Assembly (NCBI GenBank): GCA_020425085.1
Contig: JAGQRW010000004.1
Location: 310,001 to 374,000, forward strand
Origin: Paracoccaceae bacterium
GTDB taxonomy: Bacteria > Pseudomonadota > Alphaproteobacteria > Rhodobacterales > Rhodobacteraceae
DNA: 64,000 bases
Direction: 5' to 3'
The notes beneath the pieces are model-generated. The model saw nothing but the letters and a program-made list of their open reading frames with translations. It did not search any database and was not told the origin of the DNA. Positions 17,713-26,407 of this stretch are shown here, in pieces (the first letter of the stretch is position 1; each line of letters begins with the position of its first letter). The translations under genes and the position numbers were made by a program.

Positions 17713-18551
17713 GCCTGCCGCACCAGTACGGCCAGTTCCTCTGCCAGCGGCGACTGATTGGGATCAGCCACATAGAGGTTGATGTTGATCATCGCCAGAT
17801 CCGGCAGATGGCCGCCATGATTGATTTCCTCTACCTGGTTTGGAAGCGAATCCTGAATGCTGGCATGGACCGCCAGATCGGCGCTGACACTGGCCTCGAC
17901 GGTGCGGGTACTGTCGCTTTCCACAGCCATTTCCCAGGGAATTCCCGCCCGGTCAAGTGCTGCCTGAACGCCGCTGCGAAACAGGCAGTTGTTTTCGAAC
18001 GCCAGTCGCAAGGGCCGGGATTTCCAGGCCGAACCGCCCGGAGAGCCGATCCAGACCAAGGGCAATGTAATCAGGGTTTCCGCACCCTCGCCCACCACTT
18101 CTTCGGTGGTCAGGATCAGGTCGCATTCACCACGCGAAAACAGCCATTTCAGACGACTGGTATAGGAGGACAAAAGTTGCACCTTTACCCTTGGAAAATC
18201 CTGGGCAAAGCGTTGCAGAACCGCCGGAATATGTGGATAGACGATATCCGATGGCACACCAAGTACCAGTTCACCCTCGAACAACTGGTCGGTCAGGCGG
18301 GCATAAACCTCATCGTTCAGGGCCAGCAGCTTGCGGCCATAGCCCAACAGTTGTTCGCCCTGCGCCGTCAGCGCGATTTTCCGCGCTGTGCGATCCAGCA
18401 GCGACTGGCCAAGATTTTCCTCCAGCCGTTTCAGTTGCATGGAAACGGCAGATTGCGTCAGGTTCAGGAATCCCGCCGCGCGGGTCACCCCGCCCGCCTC
18501 GGCCACCGCCACGAAAGACCTGAGCGCGGTCATGTCGATATTTCTTGGCAT
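17697..18551 (-). CDS. LysR family transcriptional regulator
   Basis: A 284-residue LysR regulator. The winged helix is at residues about 5-63 (ALRSFVAVAEAGGVTRAAGF, then LTQSAVSMQLKRLEENLGQS), followed by a periplasmic-binding-like effector domain (ELVLGVPSDIVYPHIPAVLQ). It is divergent from the DUF1127 gene across 124 bases, which may be its target. The gene overlaps the tail of the sulfotransferase-like gene by 16 bases in convergent orientation. The effector is unknown. Confidence 0.92.
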   Translation of the reverse strand: MPRNIDMTALRSFVAVAEAGGVTRAAGFLNLTQSAVSMQLKRLEENLGQSLLDRTARKIALTAQGEQLLGYGRKLLALNDEVYARLTDQLFEGELVLGVPSDIVYPHIPAVLQRFAQDFPRVKVQLLSSYTSRLKWLFSRGECDLILTTEEVVGEGAETLITLPLVWIGSPGGSAWKSRPLRLAFENNCLFRSGVQAALDRAGIPWEMAVESDSTRTVEASVSADLAVHASIQDSLPNQVEEINHGGHLPDLAMININLYVADPNQSPLAEELAVLVRQAYCSN

Positions 18552-18675
18552 ATCACAAATCCTTATGTGTTACCTAAAAAACATTCATTTTCATTATGAA
18601 GACATTTCTGTCAGATACATCACAGTAATTGATGTTTCAACCGAATCACATGACTAAATCGAAAGGTTCAGACCG

Positions 18676-18891
18676 ATGGCCATGATTTCAACCAACCCCC
18701 GCCTGTTCAGAGGTCTTTCGGCGAGCACATTGTTCAACCGCCTGTCACGCATGAATGCCCTGCGCAAACAACGCGCGTTGCTGAAATCACTGCCGGCTGA
18801 ACGCCTGGCGGATCTTGGCGTTTCAGCAAAACAGGCCCATCAAGAAGCAAATCGCCCAATCTGGGACGTGCCCAGCCACTGGCAGCGCTGA
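18676..18891 (+). CDS. DUF1127 small protein
   Basis: A 71-residue protein. The DUF1127 (YjiS-like) arginine-rich helix is at about residues 30-62 (RKQRALLKSLPAERLADLGV). Small DUF1127 proteins in alphaproteobacteria bind RNA and affect phosphate and carbon metabolism and sRNA maturation. It is transcribed divergently from the LysR gene and is followed by a weak GC hairpin. Whether the neighbouring LysR controls it is inference. Confidence 0.85.
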   Translation: MAMISTNPRLFRGLSASTLFNRLSRMNALRKQRALLKSLPAERLADLGVSAKQAHQEANRPIWDVPSHWQR

Positions 18892-18904
18892 CACCATTTT
18901 GGCG

Positions 18905-18930
18905 CCCCGGCAATAATCCGGGGTTCCTTC
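18905..18930 (+). terminator. Hairpin after the DUF1127 gene
   Basis: CCCCGG (18905-18910) pairs with CCGGGG (18918-18923) around a 7-base loop, followed by the pyrimidine stretch TTCCTTC. The lack of a clean T run makes it a weak intrinsic terminator, but it sits right after the DUF1127 stop. Confidence 0.45.
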
Positions 18931-19041
18931 TGCCTCAATCCTTGAAAACCTTGCAGAAATGCCCAATATACCTGTTTGAGGGTTGCGCATGACGCGCGAC
19001 TGGTAAAGTTAATCAGGTTTTGACCACTCAAGGAGGGTTAG

Positions 19042-19782
19042 ATGGCCGAATATGAGACAATCCGGCGCACAGGTGCCGGAGTGCGCAGCGCCGAAATCGA
19101 CGAAGGTCTCAGGGCGCATATGAACAAGGTTTACGGCACCATGTCCGTTGGCCTTTTGCTGACTGCGGGTGTGGCATGGGTGTTCGGTTCAAACGACGCA
19201 CTGTTGTCCATCCTCAGGAATCCGGAAACCTTGTCGCCGAACATTCTCGGTTGGGTCGTGATGTTTGCACCGCTGATCATGGTTTTTGCCTTTGGCTCCC
19301 TGATCAACAAATTGTCAGCAGCCGGCGCGCAGTTGTTCTTTTACGCCTTCGCGGCGGTGATGGGCCTGTCGATCAGTTGGATTTTCGCGGCCTTTACCGG
19401 CATTTCCGTTGCCCAGACCTTTCTCGTCACCTCAATCTCGTTCGCGGGGCTAAGCCTTTGGGGTTACACCACGAAAAAGGATATCTCGGGCTGGGGATCG
19501 TTCCTGATCATGGGCGTGATCGGTCTGATCGTGGCGATGATCGTCAATATCTTTCTGCAATCGCCGGCAATCATGTTCGCGGTTTCAATCCTTGGCGTGC
19601 TGATCTTTGCCGGACTTACCGCCTATGACACGCAGAAAATCAAGACGATGTATCTGCAACACGCGCATGCGATGGACAGCGAATGGCTGGGCAAGTCGGC
19701 AATCATGGGGGCGCTGAACCTCTATCTCGACTTTATCAACCTGTTCATGTTCCTGTTGCAATTCATGGGCAACCGCAACTGA
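19042..19782 (+). CDS. Bax inhibitor-1/YccA family membrane protein
   Basis: A 246-residue protein with seven hydrophobic segments after a short cytoplasmic N-terminus. The family signature AGLTAYDTQKIK lies late in the chain, and the end GALNLYLDFINLFMFLLQFM is typical. BI-1/TMBIM proteins are pH-sensitive Ca2+ leak channels; bacterial YccA also modulates FtsH proteolysis. GGAGG precedes the ATG. It is a single-gene unit ending in a strong terminator. Confidence 0.93.
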   Translation: MAEYETIRRTGAGVRSAEIDEGLRAHMNKVYGTMSVGLLLTAGVAWVFGSNDALLSILRNPETLSPNILGWVVMFAPLIMVFAFGSLINKLSAAGAQLFFYAFAAVMGLSISWIFAAFTGISVAQTFLVTSISFAGLSLWGYTTKKDISGWGSFLIMGVIGLIVAMIVNIFLQSPAIMFAVSILGVLIFAGLTAYDTQKIKTMYLQHAHAMDSEWLGKSAIMGALNLYLDFINLFMFLLQFMGNRN

Positions 19783-19808
19783 CAAGCGGCCAAAGCCAGA
19801 CATTCAAG

Positions 19809-19838
19809 CGCCCGGAAAGGAAACTTTCCGGGCGTTTT
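19809..19838 (+). terminator. Rho-independent terminator of the Bax inhibitor-1 gene
   Basis: A perfect 11-bp stem, CGCCCGGAAAG with CTTTCCGGGCG, closes a GAAA tetraloop and is followed by TTTTGTTT. This is a textbook intrinsic terminator 26 bases after the stop codon. Confidence 0.92.
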
Positions 19839-19877
19839 GTTTGTGCGAATGCCAAATGGTGGCAACCCGTCCAAAAC

Positions 19878-19906
19878 GAAAAACGGCCCCTAGAGGGACC
19901 GTTTTC
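19878..19906 (-). terminator. Intrinsic terminator of rpmG
   Basis: Read on the minus strand, AAAACGG-t-CCCT pairs with AGGG-g-CCGTTTT through a small central loop and runs into a T tract. It lies about 25 bases after the rpmG stop. A-rich and T-rich flanks on both sides mean it could also work for plus-strand transcripts. Confidence 0.8.
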
Positions 19907-19930
19907 AAAGCGTCATAAAGAAGGGCGATC

Positions 19931-20098
19931 TTACTTGATCTTGCCTTCCTTGTATTCGACATGCTTGCGCACCACCGGGTCGTATTTCTTGACGACCATT
20001 TTTTCGGTCATGGTGCGGGCGTTTTTCTTGGTCACGTAGAAGTGGCCGGTATCCGCGGTCGAGTTCAGGCGGATCTTGATGGTGGTCGGCTTGGCCAT
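19931..20098 (-). CDS. rpmG: 50S ribosomal protein L33
   Basis: A 55-residue L33 of the cysteine-free type ([20 protein letters not shown], then the basic [17 protein letters not shown]). The chosen start at 20098 gives the standard family N-terminus and has a GGAG ribosome site; the longer frame to 20197 adds 33 unconserved residues. L33 sits near the E site of the large subunit. It is a monocistronic gene downstream of rnpB on the same strand. Confidence 0.97.
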   Translation of the reverse strand: MAKPTTIKIRLNSTADTGHFYVTKKNARTMTEKMVVKKYDPVVRKHVEYKEGKIK

Positions 20099-20248
20099 TG
20101 GTGTCTCCTGTTGCGGGCTTGCCGCACTGATGGCAACGGCCATCGCTTGAATCTGAAGCCTGCCTTTTAACGCTTTGCCAAGGCGAGTCAACCGCAAAGA
20201 CCGCAGTCCGCCGAAACTAACAAAGTGCTGGTGCTGACAGGGTCAAGG

Positions 20249-20626
20249 ATGCGCGGATGGCCTGTAAGCCGGATTCTGTCCAAGGGGTTGCCCCCCTCTG
20301 GATGGCCATTCCTCTGGCCCGGCTGTTACCAGCCGGATCAAGCTGCCGACCCGGGCCTCCGGGCTGAAGAAACCCTGGGCGTTGCCGCCCCTGAGGCCCC
20401 TATTTGGCATTGCTCCGGGCGGGGCTTGCCATGCGGGTGCTGTTGCCAGTACCCCGGTGGGCTCTTACCCCACCTTTTCACCCTTGCCCCTGCGGGGCGG
20501 TCCGTTCTCTGTGGCGCTTTCCCTCGGGTTGCCCCGGCCGGGGGTTACCCGGCGCCCTTTCTTCATGGAGTCCGGACTTTCCTCGCAGCGTTGCCGCCAC
20601 GCGACCATCCGGCCATCCGCGCAGGA
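20249..20626 (-). ncRNA. rnpB: RNase P RNA (class A)
   Basis: This is the catalytic RNA of ribonuclease P, which matures tRNA 5' ends. Read on the minus strand, the 5' conserved core GAGGAAAGTCCGGACTC is at 20568-20584. The 3' conserved ACAGAATCCGGCTTACAGGC is at 20259-20278. The two ends pair as helix P1 (GCGCGGATGGCC with GGCCATCCGCGC, 20251-20262 and 20611-20622). Length near 375 bases and GC-rich hairpins between the cores fit alphaproteobacterial type A RNA. The termini are estimated from P1. The gene starts within 10 bases of the amidase stop codon, so its promoter must lie in the amidase gene or further up. Confidence 0.95.
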
Positions 20627-20631
20627 CAGAG

Positions 20632-21342
20632 TTAGGCACTGCCAAGGCCAAGGTCAACCGGATAACGCCGCGCCAGATCGGCGATCAGCGCGCGGTCGAT
20701 ATCATCCAGTGGGCCGGCTACACCGGGGCGAAACCGCAGGCGAAAAGCGGTCAGGATCGCCGCTTCGGCATTTTCCCCGTCCGGCAGGACATAGCCAAAA
20801 GCAGTTGCCGCCTGAATAAAATTGGCCCTCCCGGTCGTTTCAGGCCAGACGGACAGCCCGGATCGCGCCAGCCTTGGCCAGTCGAATTTCGCACCGGGAT
20901 CGGATTTTCGCATCGGTGCCATGTCGGAATGCGCAATCACCCGTTCGGGCGGGATCGACCAGCGTTCCAACACGCTGCCAAGCAGGGATTCCAGCGCCGC
21001 CATCTGTGGTTCGGAAAATGGCGGAAACCGAAGCAGCGGCCCGGCATTGGCCAGTTCGATGCCGATGGAGTGGGAATTGACATCTCTGATACGCCCCCAG
21101 GCACCGGCACCGGCATGCCAGGCGCGCAGTTCCTCGGCAACCAGTTGGCTGATCTTGCCGTTTTCCGCAATCAGGTAATGCGCCGAAACCCCGGCGGCCG
21201 GATCACACAAGCGCGCCAGCGCTGCATCAGCCGATCGCATTGCCGTATGGTGCAAGACCACCATATCCGGGCGCTGTCCCAGCCTGCGGGGGCCGAAATT
21301 CGGCGACGGGTGCCAGTCCATGCCGGACCCGACCGCCTGCAT
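20632..21342 (-). CDS. N-acetylmuramoyl-L-alanine amidase (AmpD/AmiD type)
   Basis: A 236-residue zinc amidase_2 domain protein. Zinc-site motifs are VVLHHTAM near residue 30, HYLIAENG, the HSIGIELAN region and HSDMAPMRKSDPGAKFDW, where His and Asp/Lys complete the site. It cleaves the bond between MurNAc and the stem peptide, as AmpD does in muropeptide recycling. No signal peptide is visible, favouring a cytoplasmic AmpD-like role. Its start directly follows the lipoprotein gene stop (abutting), so they are co-transcribed, and rnpB begins right after it. Confidence 0.88.
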   Translation of the reverse strand: MQAVGSGMDWHPSPNFGPRRLGQRPDMVVLHHTAMRSADAALARLCDPAAGVSAHYLIAENGKISQLVAEELRAWHAGAGAWGRIRDVNSHSIGIELANAGPLLRFPPFSEPQMAALESLLGSVLERWSIPPERVIAHSDMAPMRKSDPGAKFDWPRLARSGLSVWPETTGRANFIQAATAFGYVLPDGENAEAAILTAFRLRFRPGVAGPLDDIDRALIADLARRYPVDLGLGSA

Positions 21343-21924
21343 CTATCTTACGAGGTTGCGATAGGTATCGGGCGACCAGCCACAGGCAAACCCGTCACCA
21401 TCGGGGTCAAGGTTCTTGCTGTCGCGTTTCGGGCCGCCAGATTCAAGAAACGCCAGCTGCGCGTCGTCCGCCTGACGATAGCGCGCGCAGTTGCGCTTGG
21501 CGATGGTGGCGCCCAGCGGGTTCAACCTTGAATATAGTTTCTCACCCACATTGTTTGTGGTTTTCAGCGCATATTCGACCACGTTCACGGTTTTTCCGTT
21601 GCGGGTGGGCAGGGCAGTCGGTTCGATTTCCTTGAATTTCTCGCGCTGTGCCGCCAGGATCGCCTTGTCATCTTCGATGGTCAGGCGTTCGGTCACAGCA
21701 TCAAAATCCTGGGTATCCGAGATGGTGGGATTGTCGGCCGTGATCACCACGGGTTCGCCCGTATTACCTTGATCCGCTGCGGTTTCGCCAGCCCCATCCT
21801 CGGCCAGGGTGGCAACGGTTTCAGCACCGGCCGGCAGGGTTTGCGCCACCTGACCATCGTTAGGCGCCGATGCATCACAGGCTGCAAGGGCCAGAAGGGC
21901 GATAATGGAAATTGACAGACGCAT
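21343..21924 (-). CDS. Lipoprotein with Excalibur-like calcium-binding motif
   Basis: A 193-residue predicted lipoprotein. The signal peptide ends in the lipobox LALAAC at about residue 15. A long acidic, low-complexity stretch follows. The C-terminus has the Excalibur-like signature NLDPDGDGFACGWSPDTYRN preceded by a CARYR segment, resembling a calcium-binding DxDxDG loop with paired cysteines. It is probably anchored in the outer or inner membrane facing the periplasm. It is co-transcribed with the peptidoglycan amidase, suggesting an envelope role. No experimental function is known to me. Confidence 0.75.
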   Translation of the reverse strand: MRLSISIIALLALAACDASAPNDGQVAQTLPAGAETVATLAEDGAGETAADQGNTGEPVVITADNPTISDTQDFDAVTERLTIEDDKAILAAQREKFKEIEPTALPTRNGKTVNVVEYALKTTNNVGEKLYSRLNPLGATIAKRNCARYRQADDAQLAFLESGGPKRDSKNLDPDGDGFACGWSPDTYRNLVR

Positions 21925-21962
21925 TCGCTATTCCCGTGTCTATGTGGCCTGATCCCGGCCTG

Positions 21963-23450
21963 TTACCACCATTTCGCCGGTTTTGAAACAAAGCCTGCGG
22001 CCTGTTCCAATACATAAGCGGAATTCAGCATATCCGCCTCTTGCCATGGGCGGCCAATGATTTGCAGGCCCAGCGGCAGGCCGTCCTGATCCAGCCCGAC
22101 CGGCACCGAGACACCGGGCAGGCCTGCCAGATTGACCGTAACGGTAAAAACATCGTTCAGATACATCTTGACCGGATCAAGATCGGCCATCTCACCCAGC
22201 CCGAACGCCGCCGAGGGGGTTGCCGGGGTCAGGATGGCATCGACACCGCTGGCGAAAACTGTTTCAAAATCCTGTTTGATCAGGGTGCGCACCCGTTGGG
22301 CGCGGCGGTAATAGGCATCGTAAAATCCCGCCGAAAGAACATAGGTGCCGATCATCACCCGGCGCTGCACCTCATGGCCAAAACCTTCGGCGCGGGTGCG
22401 TTCATACATCTCGGTAATACCATCGCCCGCCTGCAATCTGGCGCGGTGGCCGAACCGCACACCATCATAACGCGCTAGGTTGGACGAGGCTTCGGCGGGC
22501 GCGATGACATAGTAGGCGGGCAGCGCGTATTTGGTGTGAGGCAGCGTGACATCGACAATCTCGGCCCCGGCATCGCGTAACATTGCCGCCCCGTCGGACC
22601 ATAGTTTTTCAATCTCGTCCGGCATTCCATCCAGCCGGTATTCCTTGGGAATACCGATCATCTTGCCGCGAATGTCGCCGTTAAGCGCAGATTCAAAATC
22701 CGGCACCGGCATGTCGGCGCTGGTGCTGTCCATCGGGTCATGCCCGGCCATCGCCGCCAGCATGATCGCGCTGTCGCGCACTGTCCGGGTCATCGGCCCA
22801 GCCTGATCGAGCGATGAGGCAAAGGCGATGATGCCCCAGCGTGAACAACGCCCATAGGTCGGCTTGACCCCGACAATGCCGGTAAAGGCCGCCGGCTGGC
22901 GGATCGAGCCGCCGGTATCGGTGCCCGTCGCCCCCAGGCACAAATCAGCCGCAACCGCCGCCGCCGAACCGCCGCTGGACCCCCCCGGCGTCAACGCCAC
23001 GTCAGACCCCTTGCGCCGCCAGGGGCTGGTGACCGGCCCGTAGGCCGAGGTTTCGTTGGACGAACCCATGGCGAATTCATCCATGTTGAGCTTGCCCAGC
23101 ATCACCGCACCCCGGTCCCATAACTGCCGGGTCACGAAACTTTCGTATTGCGGCTTGTAGCCGTTCAAAATTTTCGATGCAGCCTGCGAAGTCACCCCTT
23201 CGGTGCAGTAAAGATCCTTGATGCCAAGCGGAATACCACAGATATCGGGCGCATCGCCGCCCTTGATGCGCTGGTCCGCCGCCTTGGCTGCGGCGCGAGC
23301 GATACCAAAGGTTTCGGTGGTAAAGGCGTTCAGGACGCCCGCAGCACTGATCGACTTGATGCACGCCTCGGTCAGATCGGCTGACGTGAGATCGCCCTTG
23401 CGCATCCGGTCGCGTGCTTCGGCAATGGTCAGCCCGGCAAGATCGGTCAT
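21963..23450 (-). CDS. gatA: Aspartyl/glutamyl-tRNA amidotransferase subunit A
   Basis: A 495-residue GatA, the glutaminase-like amidase subunit that releases ammonia to convert Glu-tRNAGln (and Asp-tRNAAsn) to the amide. The Ser-cisSer-Lys triad is visible: Lys in [10 protein letters not shown], and the serines in [16 protein letters not shown] and [12 protein letters not shown]. It follows gatC by 5 bases. gatB is not adjacent and must lie elsewhere. Confidence 0.97.
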   Translation of the reverse strand: MTDLAGLTIAEARDRMRKGDLTSADLTEACIKSISAAGVLNAFTTETFGIARAAAKAADQRIKGGDAPDICGIPLGIKDLYCTEGVTSQAASKILNGYKPQYESFVTRQLWDRGAVMLGKLNMDEFAMGSSNETSAYGPVTSPWRRKGSDVALTPGGSSGGSAAAVAADLCLGATGTDTGGSIRQPAAFTGIVGVKPTYGRCSRWGIIAFASSLDQAGPMTRTVRDSAIMLAAMAGHDPMDSTSADMPVPDFESALNGDIRGKMIGIPKEYRLDGMPDEIEKLWSDGAAMLRDAGAEIVDVTLPHTKYALPAYYVIAPAEASSNLARYDGVRFGHRARLQAGDGITEMYERTRAEGFGHEVQRRVMIGTYVLSAGFYDAYYRRAQRVRTLIKQDFETVFASGVDAILTPATPSAAFGLGEMADLDPVKMYLNDVFTVTVNLAGLPGVSVPVGLDQDGLPLGLQIIGRPWQEADMLNSAYVLEQAAGFVSKPAKWW

Positions 23451-23455
23451 GTCGC

Positions 23456-23743
23456 TTACTCCACCACTTTCGGCACGGCAAAGAAGCCTTCGCGTGCGTC
23501 CGGTGCATTGGCCAGGATCTTGTGCTGATAACCGCCATCCGTCACCACGTCCTGACGACGCTTGAGGTTCATCGGCGTGACCGAGGTCATGGGTTCAACC
23601 CCCTCAACATCCACCTCGTTCAACTGTTCCATGAACCCCAGGATATTGCTGAGTTCCGCCGCCAGCCTGTCAAGCTGGTCGTCTGCAACCTCGATCCGCG
23701 CCAGATGCGCAACCCGGCGGGCGGTATTCTTGTCGATCGACAT
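23456..23743 (-). CDS. gatC: Aspartyl/glutamyl-tRNA amidotransferase subunit C
   Basis: A 95-residue GatC, the small belt protein that clamps GatA to GatB. Conserved features are VAHLARIEV near the N-terminus and the C-terminal fragment with [20 protein letters not shown]. The start at 23743 ([10 protein letters not shown]) has an AAGGAA ribosome site; an in-frame ATG upstream adds 10 residues. It is divergent from the UPF0173 gene across about 128 bases. Confidence 0.96.
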   Translation of the reverse strand: MSIDKNTARRVAHLARIEVADDQLDRLAAELSNILGFMEQLNEVDVEGVEPMTSVTPMNLKRRQDVVTDGGYQHKILANAPDAREGFFAVPKVVE

Positions 23744-23871
23744 GCGATTTCCTTGCGTTTGGTCCGGCATCATTTAGCGCCCGACACCCGGTTTCGCAAG
23801 CGCCAGACAAGGCGTTTTCATTTGCTGAATGCCGGTTACACTATCATCAATGACGCAAAAAGGAGAATCAG

Positions 23872-24564
23872 ATGAACATCACATGGCTGGGTCATTCAAG
23901 TTTCCGCATCGAGATCGGCGATCAGATCCTTTTGATCGACCCATGGCTGGTCGGCAATCCGATGTTTCCCGAAGATCGAAAGGACGAGGCGATTTCCGGT
24001 GCCACGCATATATTGGTTTCGCATGGCCACGACGATCATTCCGGCAACGCCGCTGATCTGGCGAAGGAACTGAACATTCCGGTGGTCGGCATCTACGACC
24101 TGATCACCTGGTGGCAAGAAGCCAAGGGCATCAACGGGATCGGCTTCAACAAGGGCGGCACGGTCACGCTTGGCAATGTCCGGGTGACGCTGGTCAACGC
24201 GGTGCATTCCTCGTCCGTTTCGGGCAAGAACGGTCCGGTCTATACCGGGGCCGAGGGTGGATTCATGATCGAACATGCCGGGCGCACCATCTATTTTTCC
24301 GGCGACACCGACGTGATGGCCGATATGGGTTGGTTCAATGAGCTGCACCGCCCGGAGATAGGCATTCTGGCGGCGGGCGGGCATTTCACCATGGACATGA
24401 AGCGCGCCACGTTTGCAGCCAGGAAATTCTTCGATTTCAAGACGGTGATCCCCTGTCATTACCGTACCTTTCCGCTGCTGGCGCAATCCGCTGAATTGCT
24501 GAAAGAGGGCTTGCCCGGTGTCAATGTGATTGAACCCGAGGTCCTTGAACCGATCGCGCTTTAG
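23872..24564 (+). CDS. UPF0173 metal-dependent hydrolase (MBL fold)
   Basis: A 230-residue metallo-beta-lactamase-fold protein of the UPF0173/YtkL family. It has ITWLGHSSFRIE at the N-terminus, the metal motif VSHGHDDHSGNA and the late VIPCHYRTFPLL His. The family is widespread and its natural substrate is not established. It is single-standing, with AAGGAG upstream of the ATG. Confidence 0.92.
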   Translation: MNITWLGHSSFRIEIGDQILLIDPWLVGNPMFPEDRKDEAISGATHILVSHGHDDHSGNAADLAKELNIPVVGIYDLITWWQEAKGINGIGFNKGGTVTLGNVRVTLVNAVHSSSVSGKNGPVYTGAEGGFMIEHAGRTIYFSGDTDVMADMGWFNELHRPEIGILAAGGHFTMDMKRATFAARKFFDFKTVIPCHYRTFPLLAQSAELLKEGLPGVNVIEPEVLEPIAL

Positions 24565-24911
24565 AAGATCGACTCATAATCAAAACAATACCGTTGTGGC
24601 GGTAACGGGGCCCAGAACCAATCAGCATCGCGCCCATGATTCGCGGGCGTCCATTTGGCAGAAGTCAACCCAGCCCGCGCCACCACGCTCGGCTTAGGGA
24701 ACAAGTGCTGGATACGTCGCTGTTATCCTTGGTTAAATCGGAGAATATGTGCCGCAGGCAATTCTCCTGTCACCCATGAATCACAGTGTTGCTGCAAATT
24801 CAACCTAATACCGGAATGTCCGCTCGGCACGGCGAACCGGTCACCCGACAAGAATGCCAAGATGACGTGTTTGAGCCCGTTGCAGTCATTTATTCCAAGA
24901 GTTGCTGAACT
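24561..24911 (-). pseudogene. Degraded reading frame downstream of the methyltransferase
   Basis: This 347-base gene-free stretch is not blank. On the minus strand, in the same frame as the upstream methyltransferase and starting at its stop codon, about 115 codons are open except for one in-frame TAA near 24733-24735. Protein-like segments include LKHVILAFLSGDRFAVPSGH before that stop and AKWTPANHGRDADWFWAPLP after it, ending CFDYESIF at a TAA that overlaps the UPF0173 stop region. I do not recognise the family. It may be a decayed gene or the scar of an insertion, or an accidental open frame. Confidence 0.3.
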
Positions 24912-25718
24912 TTAAGGACGTGTTCCCGTTGCGACCCATACTCTGTGCGGCACAGACAATGGATCTGCCGGGAACCGGTCCCGCAGTAGTTTTGCTAGTT
25001 CGTCATCGAATAGCTCGGTTTCGGTCGAGGAAAGACTTGCTTTTACTCCGGCGCTCGCACGTATGCGCCCGCGCCATGCCTCGTGGCTATATGTGACGCT
25101 GGCATCGAACGAGAAGGTTTCCAGATTTGTGAAATCTGCCTCTGTAAGGTCACGCATCCATTGCGGGTAAATGCCAAAGCCGCCTGCCATGGTCCAATCA
25201 GGATTGTGCGCCAGAATGAGCTTTTCTGTCATCTCGACAATATTACCTGATAAAGGAAGCCAGTCGAAGTGGGCGATTACGATACGGCCGCCGATTTTCA
25301 ATGTTCTGAAAGCCTCCTGTGCGACTTTAGCGCGGTCGAACCAGTGCCAGCACTGCCCTGCGGTAATGAGATCCAAAGAACTGTCAGCTTCGACCAAATG
25401 CTCCGCCATCCCCTTGCGATAGGCAATCACGACATCCGCCTCCCGATCCAGCATAGCAGCCTCGCCGAGGAGCGCGTCGGACGGATCGATAGCGGTAACC
25501 TTCAAGCCCATATGCGCGAGGCCGCGCGCGACTGTTCCGGTCCCGGTCCCAAGATCAAGCGCATCTTCGCCCGGACGGACGAAGCCTCTGTCGGCAAGCG
25601 CCTGAAAAAACTCAGGAGGAAATCCGGCCCGAAAATCGCGATAGTCCGACGATACTTTGCCAAAATCGACCCGAGATCCAAAGGCTTGTGTGGCTGATAC
25701 AACTTGCGATTGGGTCAT
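24912..25718 (-). CDS. Class I SAM-dependent methyltransferase
   Basis: A 268-residue protein with methyltransferase motif I ALDLGTGTGTVARGL near residue 55, an acidic VTAIDPSDALL motif II and a GGRIVIAHFDW post-core strand, as in Methyltransf_11 proteins. The start at 25718 is set by an AAGGAAG site 5 bases upstream. Base composition is more AT-rich than its neighbours, and it is flanked by a degraded frame on one side and an AT-rich gap on the other, which suggests acquisition. The substrate is unknown. Confidence 0.82.
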   Translation of the reverse strand: MTQSQVVSATQAFGSRVDFGKVSSDYRDFRAGFPPEFFQALADRGFVRPGEDALDLGTGTGTVARGLAHMGLKVTAIDPSDALLGEAAMLDREADVVIAYRKGMAEHLVEADSSLDLITAGQCWHWFDRAKVAQEAFRTLKIGGRIVIAHFDWLPLSGNIVEMTEKLILAHNPDWTMAGGFGIYPQWMRDLTEADFTNLETFSFDASVTYSHEAWRGRIRASAGVKASLSSTETELFDDELAKLLRDRFPADPLSVPHRVWVATGTRP

Positions 25719-25868
25719 TCGCACTTCCTTCTATCCGATTGGCCGTTAACCTAAAGCACTGATTGAACGACTACAAAGTACACATTACAGCCTTTGGGCT
25801 TTTATCGACAAACGTCCACAAAACACGCCGTAGCTTTCATCTGCCGTCTATAGTTCCCGCGCCTAAGT

Positions 25869-26324
25869 TTAAATGCGCCGCGCAGCAAAGAAATCCGCCA
25901 ACAGGGCCGAACACTCACTTTCGGCAATCCCCGAATAGACGTCGGGCCGGTGGTGGCATTGCTGATGCTCGAACACCCGTGCGCCGGCAAGAACCCCGCC
26001 GGATTTCGGATCGGACGCGCCAAAATATAGCCGCTCCAGTCTGGCCAGCGAGATCGCGGCGGCGCACATGGCGCAGGGTTCCAGCGTGACATAGATGCTG
26101 TGGCCGATCAGGCGCTCGCTGCCGATGATGCCGCAAGCCATGCGGATCGCCAGCATTTCGGCATGCGCTGACGGATCATTGAGTTCGCGCGTGCGGTTGC
26201 CTGCCCGGCTGACAATCCGCCCGTCAGGCGCGACAATCACCGCCCCGACCGGCACCTCACCCCGTTTGGCGGCAAGGCGGGCCTCGGTCAGGGCGGTGTT
26301 CATATGACTTTTGAACGGGTTCAT
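25869..26324 (-). CDS. tadA: tRNA-specific adenosine deaminase
   Basis: A 151-residue TadA, which deaminates A34 of tRNAArg(ACG) to inosine. It has the zinc deaminase signatures SAHAEMLAIR and EPCAMCAAAISLARL and the family N-terminus EARLAAKRGEVPVGAVIV. I place the start at 26324 to give the usual length; ATGs at 26336 and 26303 are alternatives, and the track-length frame to 26474 runs into the rluB promoter region. It is divergent from the pseudouridine synthase gene. Confidence 0.93.
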   Translation of the reverse strand: MNPFKSHMNTALTEARLAAKRGEVPVGAVIVAPDGRIVSRAGNRTRELNDPSAHAEMLAIRMACGIIGSERLIGHSIYVTLEPCAMCAAAISLARLERLYFGASDPKSGGVLAGARVFEHQQCHHRPDVYSGIAESECSALLADFFAARRI

Positions 26325-26407
26325 GAACCATGACATGCCCTGCCCGCTGATTTCCGGCAAGCAATCTTTCACTTGGAGCGTCGGTTCTGCCCTGTTATGG
26401 CAGCGGC

